Shown one piece after another: positions 41,582 through 53,734 of a stretch of DNA of 64,000 bases. The stretch comes from Merluccius polli (lineage: Eukaryota; Chordata; Actinopteri; Gadiformes; Merlucciidae). The position numbers were made by a program, and so were the translations under genes. Where the stretch lies: contig JAOPHQ010005693.1 of assembly GCA_030340625.1 (NCBI GenBank), positions 62,001 to 126,000 of the forward strand. Reading direction: 5' to 3'. How positions within the stretch are numbered: the stretch's first letter is position 1; every line of letters starts with the position of its first letter. Below the pieces are notes generated by a model. The model worked only from the letters and a program-made list of their open reading frames with translations. It was not told the DNA's origin and did not search any database.

Positions 41582-43340
41582 GGGCCTCATGTACAAAGCT
41601 TGCTTACGCACAAAAAAGCTGCGTAAGCCACTTCTCACGCAAACGTTCGGATGTACAAAGACTGACTTGACGTGAAAAAGTGCGGTTCTCCACGCAAACT
41701 AAATGCCTTGCTTACGCACATTTCTGCTGCATTTTGTCAGTTGGCGGCACATAGAGGCAATGCAGCGCAACAACATTAAGCTACGCGATCACGAGTCATG
41801 AAGTAATATTGCAGTATGGGGCTAGTAAAAAGTGGATTTGTACGTCGGGCTGCACTTCAATCATGCGTTATTGTTGTCGAGAGGCATAATGTGACACCGT
41901 TGTAGATATTAGGCTAAACTTAAACAGACACATAAAATTAAATTGTCAATATTGGAATTAAAAGTAAATTAAAAGGAAGCCCACGCTATATTATTTTCAG
42001 TGACGACTTGTTTATTAAACGTTACATATTTTCAGGGCCACGCCTAATGGGCCTGGCCTAATGGATCTCTCTCCACGCATTTGTCGTGAAATTCTTGACT
42101 GCAATATCATTATTTGATGTTGCGTGGAGTAAGCACAAGCCATTGTTACTTAAAATCAATCCATCAATGAACCAGTCGGACAATTTCTAATTATGTACAT
42201 ATTATTGACACCTTGGGTGTATGGGGACAACCTATCGTCAGCATGCATCCAAATGAGAATATAAAAGCACGCGCAAAATTGCAATAATCGAGAGGTTGAC
42301 AATGGCAGTCTTGGCCTTGTTAGAAGATATTGCGAATGGTCGCATTCGAAATGAACGGGTGTCACGATGATGACTGGCTTATCAGCCGATTCAGATTTCC
42401 AAAAGCTATATCCTCTTGGAAATCTACTGAGTTGGGCCCGGGTTTGGAGAGGCAGACGGCGAGGAGTCACGCATTGCCAGTTCCAATACAAGTCCTGACT
42501 ACGCTTGGTTTTCTAGCAACAGGAGCATTCCAGAGGGAATTGGCTGACCGGTCAGGAATGAGTCAGGGCTCTGAGCCGCTCCATTGCGGCTGTTTTAAAC
42601 GGGATCATCCGCATCTCAGCCAGGTATATACGGTTATGATGCAGTAAACCAAGCACACATCAAAGCGCAATTTGCAGAGATAGCCGATTTTCCCAATGTA
42701 ATCGGAGCGATCGACTGCACACACATTGCAATAAAGGCGCCATCTGAAGGGGAATATGCGTACGTGAATAGGAAACACTTTCATTCCTTAAACGTGCAAA
42801 TAATCTGTGATGCCCAAATGCGCCTTACGAATATCGTGGCAAGGTGGCCTGGGTCAACCCATGATTCATTCGTCCTGACTAACAGCTCGGTTGGGAATAG
42901 GTTTCGAACTCGGCAGCAGTTAATAGCAAGAATATAAAAAAGGTAAACGGAGACAACATTCATTTTAACTAGTTATTTTAATGTTTCATTAATGTCTTTT
43001 AAGGCCCCAGTTATTTGTTGCAGCAGGTTGGAATTAATATCATTAATGCCCTTGATTCTCTTCCTTTCTCCATTATCTCCTTTCTCCTAACAAGCGCACT
43101 ACTGCAGGCCTATTTATACTAATTAGCATATTAAATGAGGGAGGAGACAGGGCGGAGAGTCGGGCTCGTGCACGTGCGCTCAATTTCACGTCAATTGGGA
43201 TGTACAAAGAGAATCTGCGCGAAATTGTGCTTACGCAAGGATTGATACATCCGGATTTATTTGTGCGCAGCAGCTTTCCAGATTTGGGCGTCCGCAAAGT
43301 TTTAGTAAGAAATCCACGCAAGTCTTAGTACATGAGGCCC
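41582..43340 (+). mobile_element. PIF/Harbinger transposon, copy 3 (same family as copy 1, deleted)
   Basis: Terminal repeats GGGCCTCATGTACAAAG and its complement, 1759 bp, flanked by the CTG duplication (41579-41581 and 43341-43343). It carries only a truncated transposase relic and no Myb-like gene. 41582-42301 and 42951-43340 are non-coding. It lies inside the G1 RT codons: removing it joins NAR to SGYW. Confidence 0.88.
42302..42938 (+). pseudogene. truncated Harbinger transposase
   Basis: Starts MAVLALLEDIANG, clearly related to the copy 1 start. A short deletion with frame change follows near 42360 (the segment before DDDWLISRFRFPK is shortened), and another frame change occurs near 42565. 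The two catalytic Asp motifs IGAIDCTHIAIKAP and WPGSTHDSF are readable. The sequence leaves the family after NRFRTRQQL, and the whole C-terminal part with the catalytic Glu is missing. Confidence 0.8.
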
Positions 43341-43355
43341 CTGGCGTTGAGACTA

Positions 43356-46300
43356 AAATGTTTCTCGTGTCTCTGTTATCTGGCTCAAGGGATAGATAAT
43401 CCATACAAAGAAGCTCAAGCGGGTAGGTAGCGGAAATGTTCTCCAAAGGTGCGGCCTTTTGCGGCACAGCCTTCCTCCTGAAACAGCGTTCGCACTTTTT
43501 GCATTTCTCTTCAATGTCTCTGGCCATCCTTGGCCAGTAGAACCTGGCACGAGCAAGATGAAGTGCACGCTCAAACCCAAGATGGCCAACATCATTATGC
43601 ACTCCCTGCAGTGCTCTCTCTCTGAACAGCTCAGGTAAGACCAACTGGTAGACGAGATCGCCTCGTTCCGACCACTTCCTGTACAGGACGTCATCCCTGA
43701 GTTCGAGTTTTTTCCATTCCCTGAGAAGGAGTTTGACATCAGGATGTTCAAGGCTTGTCTCTCTGAAACTGGGTTTTACAGCTCTCCTCACAAAGGTGAT
43801 GACGCGTGAGATAGATGGATCATTATTTTGAGCATTACACCAGTCAGAGTTGGTCATGGATGGTAAAGTGTCCTCACCGAAAACATCAGCCACGAGGGGT
43901 CGACAACAAGAGACTCTGCAACAACAGGTTGCTCTGAATAATGGTGGTATTCACCTTTAAATGTCACAAGATGACGTTGGCATAATGCAGAGAACACTTC
44001 ATGACCCATGTCCTCCCTTGTCTCCATGAGCCGTTTTTTCATGTCCTCTATTCTCTCTCTCTCTTTAGTGAAAGCTTCATCCTCAAGAGGCGGACCTTGA
44101 GGCCGCCGGGATAACCCGTCTGCGTCGCGGTTGGCCTGCCCTGCCCTGTACTTGATGGTGAACTGGTAAGTAGAAAGAGCGGCTAACCAGCGGTGTCCAG
44201 CAGCGTCTAGCTTTGCAGATGTCAGCACATATGTGAGGGGGTTGTTGTCGGTAAGTACAGTAAAACTTGATCCATAAAGGTAACCATTGAACTTCTCACA
44301 AACCGCCCACTTTAAGGCCAAGAATTCAAGCTTGTGAGTGGGATAGTTCCTCTCGCTCTTTGAAAGACCTCTACTGGCATACGCAACAACTCTGAGCTTC
44401 CCCTCCTGCTCTTGGTAGAGCGCAGCCTCCAACCCGTCGCAACAAGCGTCAGTATGTACAACATACGGCAGTTGTGGATTCGCAAAGGCTAGGATGGGTG
44501 CTGACGTCAATTTCTCAATCAGAGTTCTGAATGCATTCTCACACTCGGCAGTCCACTCCTCACCAAATGGTGCATTGGGGCTCACAAGAGGTGTTGTGCG
44601 CTCCCTCTTATACACTTTGCCTCTTTTCTTTGGTGGGTAATAGCCCGCTGTCAGGCTATTAAGAGGTTTGGCTATCTGGGAATACCCCTCGACGAACCGC
44701 CGATAGTAACCAGCGAATCCTAAAAAACACTTTAGCTCTTTCCTGTTTAAAGGACGAGGCCAATCTCTCAAGGCGGATATCTTTTCAGAGTCAGTATGAA
44801 CTCCCCGCGCATCGACCACATGACCAAGATACTTGACTGATGTCTTAAAGAAGTGACATTTTTCTGGAGAAAGCTTAAGACCGTAGTCCTTAAGACGGTT
44901 CAGCACCTTCATGAGCCATGCTTCGTGTTCTTCCAATGTGTCTGAAAAGACAATCAAGTCGTCCAGAAATACCAATACTTCATTGAGGTGCAAATCGCCG
45001 ACACACCTCTCCATAAGGCGCTGAAAGGTGCTTGGCGCGTTCGTGACACCCTGCGGCATGCGATTGAATTCGAAGAAGCCTAGGGGGCACGTGAAAGCAG
45101 TTTTAGGCTTGTCTTCTTCAGCCATCTCAACCTGGTAATAACCAGATTTAAGGTCCATGACTGAGAACCATTTAGCGCCGCTTAGGGCCGCAAAGGTCTC
45201 CTCAATGTTCGGAAGAGCATATGCGTCTCTGATGGTTCGAGCATTTAGTTTCCTGTAGTCGATGCATAGTCTGATTGAGCCATTCTTTTTTCGCACTAAG
45301 ACCACTGGCGACGCGAAAGGGCTCTGTGACTCTTTAATGATTCCTGCGTTGAGCAGTTCTTTAAGATGTTGCTTGACCGCCTCCCTGTCGCTGGGATGAA
45401 TAGGCCTTGGCCTCTCCTTAAAAGGAGTCTCGTCATGAAGCCTGATATGATGTCTCACAGCAGTGGTATGACCATATGACAGGTCATCCACAGCGAAAAC
45501 TTCTGGAATGGATCTAAGCTTGGTGGTGATGCGGTCTTTCCATTGTTCAGATATTGGTGAATCTTCAAGATTGAACTTGAGGTTGTCAATGTCAGGTTTG
45601 TTGTGATGAGAGTCACCTTGCTCTGGTCCAAGCGGTGTGATCTGCTGAGCTGCACATATTTGAGCAATGATACATTTCGGCTGCAGTGTAACATCGTGGT
45701 CACTGAGGTTACGCAGGACGACAGGGACCTTGCTGCTGGACTTAAAGAGAATATCCATTAGCGCAGATTCAAGGAACACGCCACCTGGCAACCCATGACG
45801 TTCGTTGGGTTCAAGTACAAATGTAGTTTGACTGTTCTTTTCCAGCCTGACATCACCTGTGACGCAGCACGTTTGTTTCGCAGGGATGGTGATGGGATTT
45901 CCACCATGTAACCTGACAGGATGTGCATGGTTGTCAAGGTCATGGATCCGGGCAATGTGCTGGAAGATCACTGCAAGGTCTCTGGAGGTGAGTTGGCGAA
46001 CGAACTCTGGACCTTCTCGTTTGAGTACTCGTTCATAGAGTCTGAATAACACATTTGTACCAATCAACAGGGGGGTCCTGCTGTTGAACTGACACTCCGG
46101 CACGACAAGTGCTAACACAACTAGCTCCTCTTCCCTGCCAGGAATTGATAGGGGGAAGGTGACACGAACTTCTATGTAGCCAAGGTAGGGGACATGCTGT
46201 CCACCAGCTCCCTCGATTTCAAGAAGAGCTTCAATAGGATGCACAGGTAAGTGAGAGAGATGGTTCCTATGAAAACGCTCAGACACTGTTGTAACTTGTG

Positions 46301-46430
46301 ACCCGGTGTCCATGATTGACTCACACTGTACGCCCTCAAGAAAGACAGAAGCTGCACAACGAGGACCTATAAGACCTGGAGGTATAGACCGCTCTGTGTT
46401 ACGGTAAGTTTCGGTCATTGTCTGTGTCAT
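43356..46430 (-). pseudogene. Gypsy G2 pol (protease, RT, RNase H, partial integrase)
   Basis: 858-codon frame from ATG 46430 to 43854. Protease DTGSQVTTVS (Asp41). RT with VRKKNGSIRLCIDYRKLN, DLKSGYYQVEMAEEDKPKTAF, PQGVTNAPSTFQRLM and active site FLDDLIVF. RNase H with TDACCDGLEAALYQ (Leu-Glu in place of the usual Leu-Gly) and LEFLALKWAV, then RRPQGPP. A one-base frame change near 43895 leads into the integrase frame (43893 down): HNDVGHLGFERAL and CKKCERC zinc site, CMDYLSLE first Asp. Coding stops matching after NILV at about 43356, where the G1 element begins. Protease through RNase H is otherwise uninterrupted. Confidence 0.85.
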
Positions 46431-46525
46431 GACTCTCTTTTGTGTTTCAGCACCATTAACTGATTTGTTGGGACAGGGATTATCCTCAACTACAGCTCCT
46501 GGATGTCCCGCAGCAGGAGCTGCTG

Positions 46526-48251
46526 CTAGTTTAAAGCAAATGGCGAAGCAGCCTGCTGAGCTAAGAACTTATCTTGCCTCTCTCTAAGGTCTGCATTTTT
46601 CTTACAAACCAGTGTGGGGTTAGGTTCGTTTGAGCAATGGGCAGCAATGTGGTTGTCTTCCCCACACTTGAAACAAAACCATGCCCTTGGCATTCCAGGC
46701 ACCTTAAAGGGTCTCCTCATGTTATTGCTACTGATTGCGAGGCAGTCTTTCTTTTGAGTTTCCTCACTTCCCTTTCTACTTTGTGCTAGTTTTTCAACTT
46801 GTTTCGTCAGCTCAGCTATCTTGTCCTCAATGCTAGAGGTTTCAGCTGGTTTTGGTTTTGACACTGGGGGAGGGTTACTGTCATGAGTAGGGTTCTGTGG
46901 CTTTTTGCTTAACTTTTCCAACTGTTTAGTTAGCTCATTCACTTTCTTTTCAAGCCTTAATGCCTCATTTTGTTTTGTGTTGGGCAATGGGACAGGCTCA
47001 CAGTCATAAGAGGGCATGTCAAAAACATGGTGGGCATACATGCTAGCTTTTGAAGCACCCAAATGTTTTTTCATCCTGTCTAGCTTTGCTGAACGACGGT
47101 CTTCCTCAGTTCTCAACATGAGAAGGAAGTCGGGGGAACGTTGGCGGATTGCTCCTTTTGCACTCTAACTGTAGGCCTATGATGATACTTTGATCCCAAC
47201 AGCCCCTACAAAATTGTCTGAGCAAGTGATCATTGCAGCTTCCAGCTGAGACTCCCCCTCTAGAAATTGCCCTTGTGAGGAGGCTATGGAGCCTGTTCAA
47301 GTATGCTGACGGCTTCTCTCCATTGTTTTGGTTAGAGCTGAGAAATGCAGCGAACAACTCCTCTCCATCCTCTACGACACCAAAAGCAGCATCAAGTTGA
47401 ATGACATAAACGCTCGGTGGTGAAGAGATGCCAAGAGGCTTCACAACGTCAGCTGCTGGACTCAGCAAGCTCTCAAGAATCCTTCTTACTTTGTGAGCGT
47501 CACTCAGGGAGGAATCGTCAAGGAGGAGATCGACTTGGGTGCGCCAAGTTTCATAATCCACCTCACCATTTGGCCTTGGCATCCGTCCAGAGAAGGTGCG
47601 CATCCTTATTTGTGGGGATGATGAAGTGGCGGACTCACTTCGGATCACATGTTCCACAATCACTTTCTGGATCTGAGGGGGGTTAAAAACATTCTCCCTG
47701 ACGTGAACTGGGCTCACTGGTACACTAGCAGGTGCACTATGAACATGTGTAAGCTCTGCAGGTTCATTCTGGTCTGTACTAGGTGTGTTACCATCTTGAG
47801 TTGCATGGGGCTGTGTAGCACTAGTGTGTACATTGTGTGATGTGCTCTGGTCTCCCTGCAGCTCCCTCTGAAGCACACTCAAGAAACCTGCCCTACCACT
47901 ACCTGCAACAGACTGTAGTTCACTCAGGTATCTATTAGCTATCTCCCTCCCCATCTCTTCCTGACAAACATCTCTAATGGTCCTCGCAACCCATGACACG
48001 GCAGGGTCCTTCGGGCTTGGTAAGGTACCCAAAGTAATGGGGTCAATTCTGGAGATAGACCTGTCAGATGCATACTGGATCAGGGCTCTACCCTCTGGTT
48101 GTCCTGACTCATCAGGGATCCTAACTATTTTGGAAATGTCTCCATTAACTTCAAACACAGTATTGATTTCTTCATCTGTGTACTCTGATCCTATACCTGT
48201 TACAAACAGGGAGCTCTGACCATTTACTTCAAACCGGTTGCAAATATCCAT
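46526..48251 (-). pseudogene. Gypsy G2 gag, PNMA-like, with one-base frameshift
   Basis: The real start is probably ATG 48251 (MDICNRFEV); codons upstream lack ATG. The N-terminus (about 10-70) looks like the RRM-like module of vertebrate PNMA proteins (LFVTGIGSEYTDEEINTVF, then EGRALIQYAS). A Ser/Thr/Pro linker follows, then the capsid with RMRTFSGRMPRPNGEVDYETW and RRILESLLSPAADVVKPLG, diagnostic of the PNMA/Ty3 capsid family. A run of five C on the coding strand (47132-47136 on plus) has one base too many: the frame ends in a stop at 47106, and the neighbouring frame continues (PDFLLMLRTEEDRR) to 46526 through a coiled coil and a CCHC knuckle, CFKCGEDNHIAAHC. Pol follows at 46430. Confidence 0.8.
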
Positions 48252-48327
48252 ATCTGACTCAGTGGAATTAATGTCAAAAAGGTGCGTATTGTGGGGTTGG
48301 AAGATCAGGAAGCTACTATTAGCCAAT

Positions 48328-48345
48328 CTCCTGGCTGGCTCGCCA
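48328..48345 (-). other. probable primer binding site of Gypsy G2
   Basis: On the minus strand TGGCGAGCCAGCCAGGAG begins seven bases after a TTACA that would end the 5' LTR (48352). Position fits; the tRNA is not identified. Confidence 0.5.
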
Positions 48346-48351
48346 CTTTTA

Positions 48352-49882
48352 TGTAACCTGGACGTGTCCCTCTCTCCTATAGAAGAGATCTATGCCGCTG
48401 ACCTAAGTATAATGTCTACAATATCTAAGTCTAGAGTCTGTATCAAAAGAAAAATCTTAGACCTAGGACCATACAGCTCAGAATTATCACAGGTTTACTC
48501 AGATTCACGCTCACTGATCTTCTAGGTTTGGGAAAGGAGATTGGCAGTAGCAGGCTCTGGAAGGGAGCCAATAAGACCTCCAACCCACAAACACACAGGA
48601 CCACAGTGTTATGCAATAGAAATGTATCTTTATGTAAATGTCTTGTTCAGTTTCATTTAGTTTGGTTAACGTAAGAATATCTTCATGTAATTAACTAAAA
48701 CATACCACAAAAAATGTAATTTAAACCACCAAAATGGATGTGAAGCAAAAATAAAACATGTCAATACCCCCCCAAAAATTAGGAAAAACAATAAATGTTG
48801 TACCACTTCAGTTCCTTATGGTGTAACAAGTTTCAGGCAGAATAAAGTATCAAAAGAAAATGGATAAAGAGCTCCTCAGGTGGGTGTCCTTTTGTTCTGG
48901 TTCCTACCACCCTTCTAGTACGACAAGCATCCTTCGTCCACGTCCTGACACGCAGAAGGCATCCACGAACAGCAGTCCTGGGCCACAATGAAGCAGTTCC
49001 TCACATGGCACAGGAAGAATCGTCCCTCAAAAAAAAAAAAGTCTGCACACAAGTATGCAGAACCGTTAGACTTCACACTCTTTAAAATGTCTTTCTCCCT
49101 TAATGTCCTTGGTTTCAAAATGAAAATTAAATTGTATTTTAACTAGTTAAACCATACATATGGATTAGATATTCCCTTTCTTTTTTACACATGAAATGAA
49201 CATATGAAATCCATTGGAAAACATGTACATCTAGCTTTACATATAAATTGTAATTTATGCAGCTTGAATCATGAAAAAACATACCATACTTCATAACACT
49301 CTGAATGTAAAACTATAATATAGCATTCCTCTGCATCACTCGCGGTTGGGGTCACAGCAACAGCTACAGCACGTGAGCTGCGCATAACCTCGTTAACAGG
49401 CCGCGGCTGAATTAGCAGCCCGGAAGGAAAAAATGCTAACCACTCATCAAAATAGTCATAAACAGTATAACTGGTTATTTATTTATTTATTTATTTCAAT
49501 GCATTGAACCGCAATGATAACGCTAATTGAGCTAACTAACTCACCAGAATATTCAAAAGTTGAGGAAAGCGCCCTGGCGGAGCCTCTCCTACGACCAACT
49601 TCGCGTCTTCGAGGTAGATACTCGTTTGTAGTTCAACTACAACTAACTTCCACCAATGTTCATAGAACAATCATGTGCTAACTGAAGAACAGTGTGTTTC
49701 GTCGCAGCACAGAGTTTTTCTTTTTTCCTGTGTCACGCGCCCTCGCACACACACCGCGAGCTGCAGGTGATGCATTCAAGGCTCGCTCCAGAAATCTGAA
49801 TATCGGCCAACTATATACGGAAAAACCACGATGCATTTAAGTAACCCGGTATTTCCTAGTACTCTAAATCTAAATTGGGGTT
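48352..49882 (-). other. putative 5' LTR region of Gypsy G2, limits uncertain
   Basis: Plus-strand TGTAACC at 48352 and GGTTACA at 49876-49882 are inverted copies and could be the LTR ends, giving an unusually long LTR of about 1.5 kb. An (AATA)n on the minus strand (49466-49496) could include the polyadenylation signal, and a TATATA lies near 49813. No second copy exists in the window, so this remains a guess. No gene seen. Confidence 0.3.
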
Positions 49883-51353
49883 ACACTTCCATTACATTTT
49901 TTATTGCATAACCATCACATTTGCCAATGTTGAGTAAAACCCACCCAGGTGCATCAATCTCATGGACCTAAATAGAAGTCACCCCAAAACTTTTGTTACC
50001 CCTCAGAAAACATAGATTTTCTGATATTTTCAACCACTTGTTTAATAAGTACATACCGGTAGATGAGTTTCATGAGAGAGCACACTGAGCTAATCTCATG
50101 GTGAAACCATTAGCCGTATTGAATGATGCACTGTTAAAGAATTAGACATGTCAAGAACATAACCTAAATGTTTTCTGATTAGTTATAGATTAATCTATGA
50201 ATACATACATTATACAATGTTTTGTAACTTTGAATGAGACTTGACTTAATAATTATAAACATTGAATAAATAACAATTACTATAATGCTTAGTCTACAGG
50301 TTATTTAGGCTCCATGCAAACTTTTATATATATTTATTTCATTTGAAGGTAATGAATCATCTTTTTTCACCAGAAGTCACTATGGAACCATTTAAGCCGA
50401 CTATGTTCCATTAAAGCCCACCTCATGTTTTTCAATAGGAAATCCATGTTGTCAGACCAATTCTCACTGTAATGAAATGCCAGGCTGTTCATTTTAAGAC
50501 TTGATTACATGGGGTTATATACATCAAGATTATACACTGTCCAAAGTATTACATTTATCTTAGTATAATAGATTAAGCTAATTTGTTCGCAGGAAGATAA
50601 TTACTACAAAAAGAAGAAATCACAGCACCAGTCCTAAGATAGTAGAGGAATAGGCTTAATGGGTACCTTTACCCGAACAAAAGAAGGTGATTAGGGATGA
50701 AGCATGGGCTGGAGGTGAGTGGGGGAGCTTCAGGCTGGAGAGTGAAGCAGGCAGGCTGGAAGTGGAGATCCACAGAGCACTACAGGCAGAAAGAAACAAG
50801 GATTGAGAAATACAACTGGTGAACTAGTTTAGTTTAGTTTATTTAATTTATGAAAGGACAGTGTGCAATTACATTAATCATTTAACAAATGAGAAGATGG
50901 TTGCACCAGATTTAGCAGAGCAGCTAATTTCCATCTGCAGTCCTCGTACATAAAAACAGACAGTAAAAACAGACGATTAATTACAATGAAAAGAGACAGG
51001 ACGGACAACAAGAAAGTGCACTATAGAACATGTTATGATCAATACAATAATATACATTACGAATGTTCATAAAAATGCATAGTGCTGTACAAATACAGCG
51101 GTACAATACAATCAAACAATCATAAAGTGCATGTAGTGCTGTGTGTAGCCCCACGTTTGAACTTCAACACGCAGTTAATTTCCTTTCCTAGCTCCTCTTG
51201 TTTATGTTGGTAGCTTAGCCATGTCATGTCACGTTGTCAACATTGGATACATGGAGCAGAACATAGTGGGTCATATGTCCGATACTTTTTGGAAACATTT
51301 TCTTCATAGAACGTGCCAGACAGATTTTGTATACATTTTATTCCTTAGTATTA
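49883..51353. other. intergenic, no gene seen
   Basis: AT-rich sequence. A segment at about 50826-50950 (TTTAGTTTATTTAATTTATG, then CAGAGCAGCTAATTTCCATC) looks like a dispersed fish repeat. No ORF with family features. Confidence 0.5.
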
Positions 51354-51361
51354 GCTACATG

Positions 51362-51413
51362 TAGGGTGACCAGATGAGATTGGCTGAAATTCGGGACGGT
51401 TTTTTTTTGTGTT

Positions 51414-51445
<32 letters not shown>

Positions 51446-51655
51446 TTGTCGACGGGGGGCTGCCGTCGGGGACTGCAGTCGACTCAACCTCTCTACGGAC
51501 GGAGTATGGACAGTTTTTAATGTTTATCAGAAAATAACTACTCAGTATTCTGCTTGAGTATCATTTTCGGGACAATTAGGGCTGGATTCGGGATTCGGGA
51601 CAAACGCTTAGATTTCGGGACTGTCCCGAATTTATCAGGACGTCTGGTCACCCTA
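51362..51655. mobile_element. hAT-type MITE
   Basis: Termini TAGGGTGACCAGA and TCTGGTCACCCTA, 294 bp, flanked by the perfect 8-bp duplication GCTACATG (51354-51361 and 51656-51663). A G30 run lies inside (51415-51444). Confidence 0.88.
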
Positions 51656-51663
51656 GCTACATG

Positions 51664-52345
51664 GGTATGCCGTCTTTCAGAACCTTTCATTAACTGCACT
51701 AAAGAGAGAAAAACCGAGTGCATCCTCATTGTACCCAGCACTTCTGAAAATGCACTTCCGAATGCATCTCTGTCCCCAGCACATTTAAAACCAAACTGCC
51801 CATGCATTTAGATCTAATGGGGAACATTTCGGAACATTGAGACATCGGTATAATGAGGCGTTGGAATTACGGAATGGGGCCGGGGCCAACGTCATCTAGC
51901 TGGCTTATTACATAGGTAACACATAGCTAATGATGCTGCTCGCTAGAGAAGCGACAACAACCCACGAAATTTGAGAGACACTATCAAAAGCTTCATAACT
52001 TAACTGTGTTTTCGATCGTAACACGCCACTCATAATTGCTGTTGTTGATGTTTTTGATTCCGTGGTCATGTAAAAAAGACGGTTGATGACCAATGCAATC
52101 GAGTGACAAGTCACCGTCACCGAGCTGCACGTGCGGGGACGAATCAAATCATGGATCTATCCCATTGGCTAGCTAGCCCGAACAGCCATATTCCCATTTG
52201 CTGTAAGAGCTGTAGATGGAATCGGATTGAGTTATTTAGGGTGTGCGGCGCGCACTGTGTGCAGAGATGCGTTCAGGGAACAGAGTGTACTTCAGGGAAA
52301 ACCTAAGTGTTCTACCCATAGAAATATTGAATTGCTATATCCAGA
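51664..52345. other. intergenic, no gene seen
   Basis: No repeats with clear ends and no family-like ORF. Confidence 0.45.
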
Positions 52346-52349
52346 GAAT

Positions 52350-53185
52350 GTCTAATAAGGAGAGAAGTTCCACTCTCGGTTTACTTCCTGGTTCTGAACT
52401 GTTGCAGTTCCCCTCTGGTTCCATGTGAGGGCGCTCACAGGACGAGTGCAGAATGAATGGCGGTCTATGGAGCTATATCCCTCAAACTCCACTTTTCTCA
52501 GGATATAATTTTTTGTCTAGTAATTTGAATGTTGCTTTCGAAAGGGGATGCAAAGAAATTACACATTGCTGGGTGTTAGATTTTTTAGAGTCACTTATTT
52601 GCTTTAAAAAAGTATTTTAAAATGTCAATGACGTCATACACATCTTACGACCAGAGATACTGCTTTACGGCAAGCCTCTCCCTTTCCCTCAAGGCATCGA
52701 CAACACAGCAGTACATACATAACGATACGCAGATAAAAGTGCCAGCAACCAAAAAAAAGTTGCTGTGTTAAAAAAAAAAAGAACTTGGGCGAAAAAGTCC
52801 ACCTTAAAATTCTGGTCCTGCTTCGGATGCCAAGATGCCATCAAGCAGGATCTCTGGTCGTAATCAGTCCTTCACTGACCAATCAGCGTTCATTAGCAGA
52901 ATGCTAGCGTGTTATGGGCAACAACAACTCGTCCTGTAAGAAATCGAAAGGACATAACTACTCGTTCATTCAACTTTCGATCTATAACCCATGTTGAACT
53001 TGTAAAAACTACAATCAAATCTGAGATTTCTCAATGAGAATCAGGTGAAAGAGACACATTTAGCCGTCTAGCTCCATCTGCTCCCATTCATTCTGCACTC
53101 ACGGGCGATCGCCCCCAGTGGAGCTCTGGTTGAACTGCAACCAAAATTCGGTACAATGGGACTTAATAGGGAGTGGACAGGCTCT
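52350..53185. mobile_element. long inverted-repeat MITE, limits approximate
   Basis: The left arm (about 52390-52465, with GTTGCAGTTC, GGGCGCTCAC and GCAGAATGAATGG) is complementary to the right arm (about 53085-53150). Weaker pairing extends outward to about 52350/53185 and inward past 52500. No duplication could be fixed and no ORF is present. Confidence 0.65.
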
Positions 53186-53582
53186 CCGTAGACGGGCTCT
53201 GCTATATCCCTATTCCCAGCGATTTATTGGGGGGGACATTTTGGGCATATCTGAACATTGGGGGGGACTTGTACCCCCCCAATGTAGGCTATATGGCCGC
53301 TGCGCCTATGGTGTGTGTGTGTGTGGGGGGGGGGGCTTAATTTCACCAGAAGCTCCATATATCATAGCCTATAGATAGATAGCAGATAACGTTGAGTCTA
53401 AAACAACGGTGCTCAGTCCCCGAGGAGTTTCATGTTTGTAATTAGTTAGAAATGCAGCTGCCTAATCAAAGATCAGTAATCCAAAACCTCGACTGTAATT
53501 TTGTGTGGGGAAGCGGGAGGAGAACGAGGGTGTGAGTAGGGTCTGTGGGCAGATCGGGTTACCACATCCTTGTGTTACATGC

Positions 53583-53588
<6 letters not shown>

Positions 53589-53616
<28 letters not shown>

Positions 53617-53726
53617 GTATAGGCCTATACATAAAAGACAGAGGCGCGCGTGCAGACACACACACACACACACACACATGCACCTGCATACTAATTGCAC
53701 ACACACACACGCACACGCACGGCTCC
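53589..53726. repeat. (CA)n microsatellite cluster
   Basis: Three CA arrays with short interruptions (53589-53616, 53657-53678, 53697-53710) immediately upstream of the myosin first exon region. Confidence 0.9.
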
Positions 53727-53734
53727 TTCTTCAG

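Noticed and set aside
39435..46430. One long Gypsy spanning G1 and G2
   Set aside because: Two complete RNase H regions and two RT/integrase sets of different sequence show two elements.
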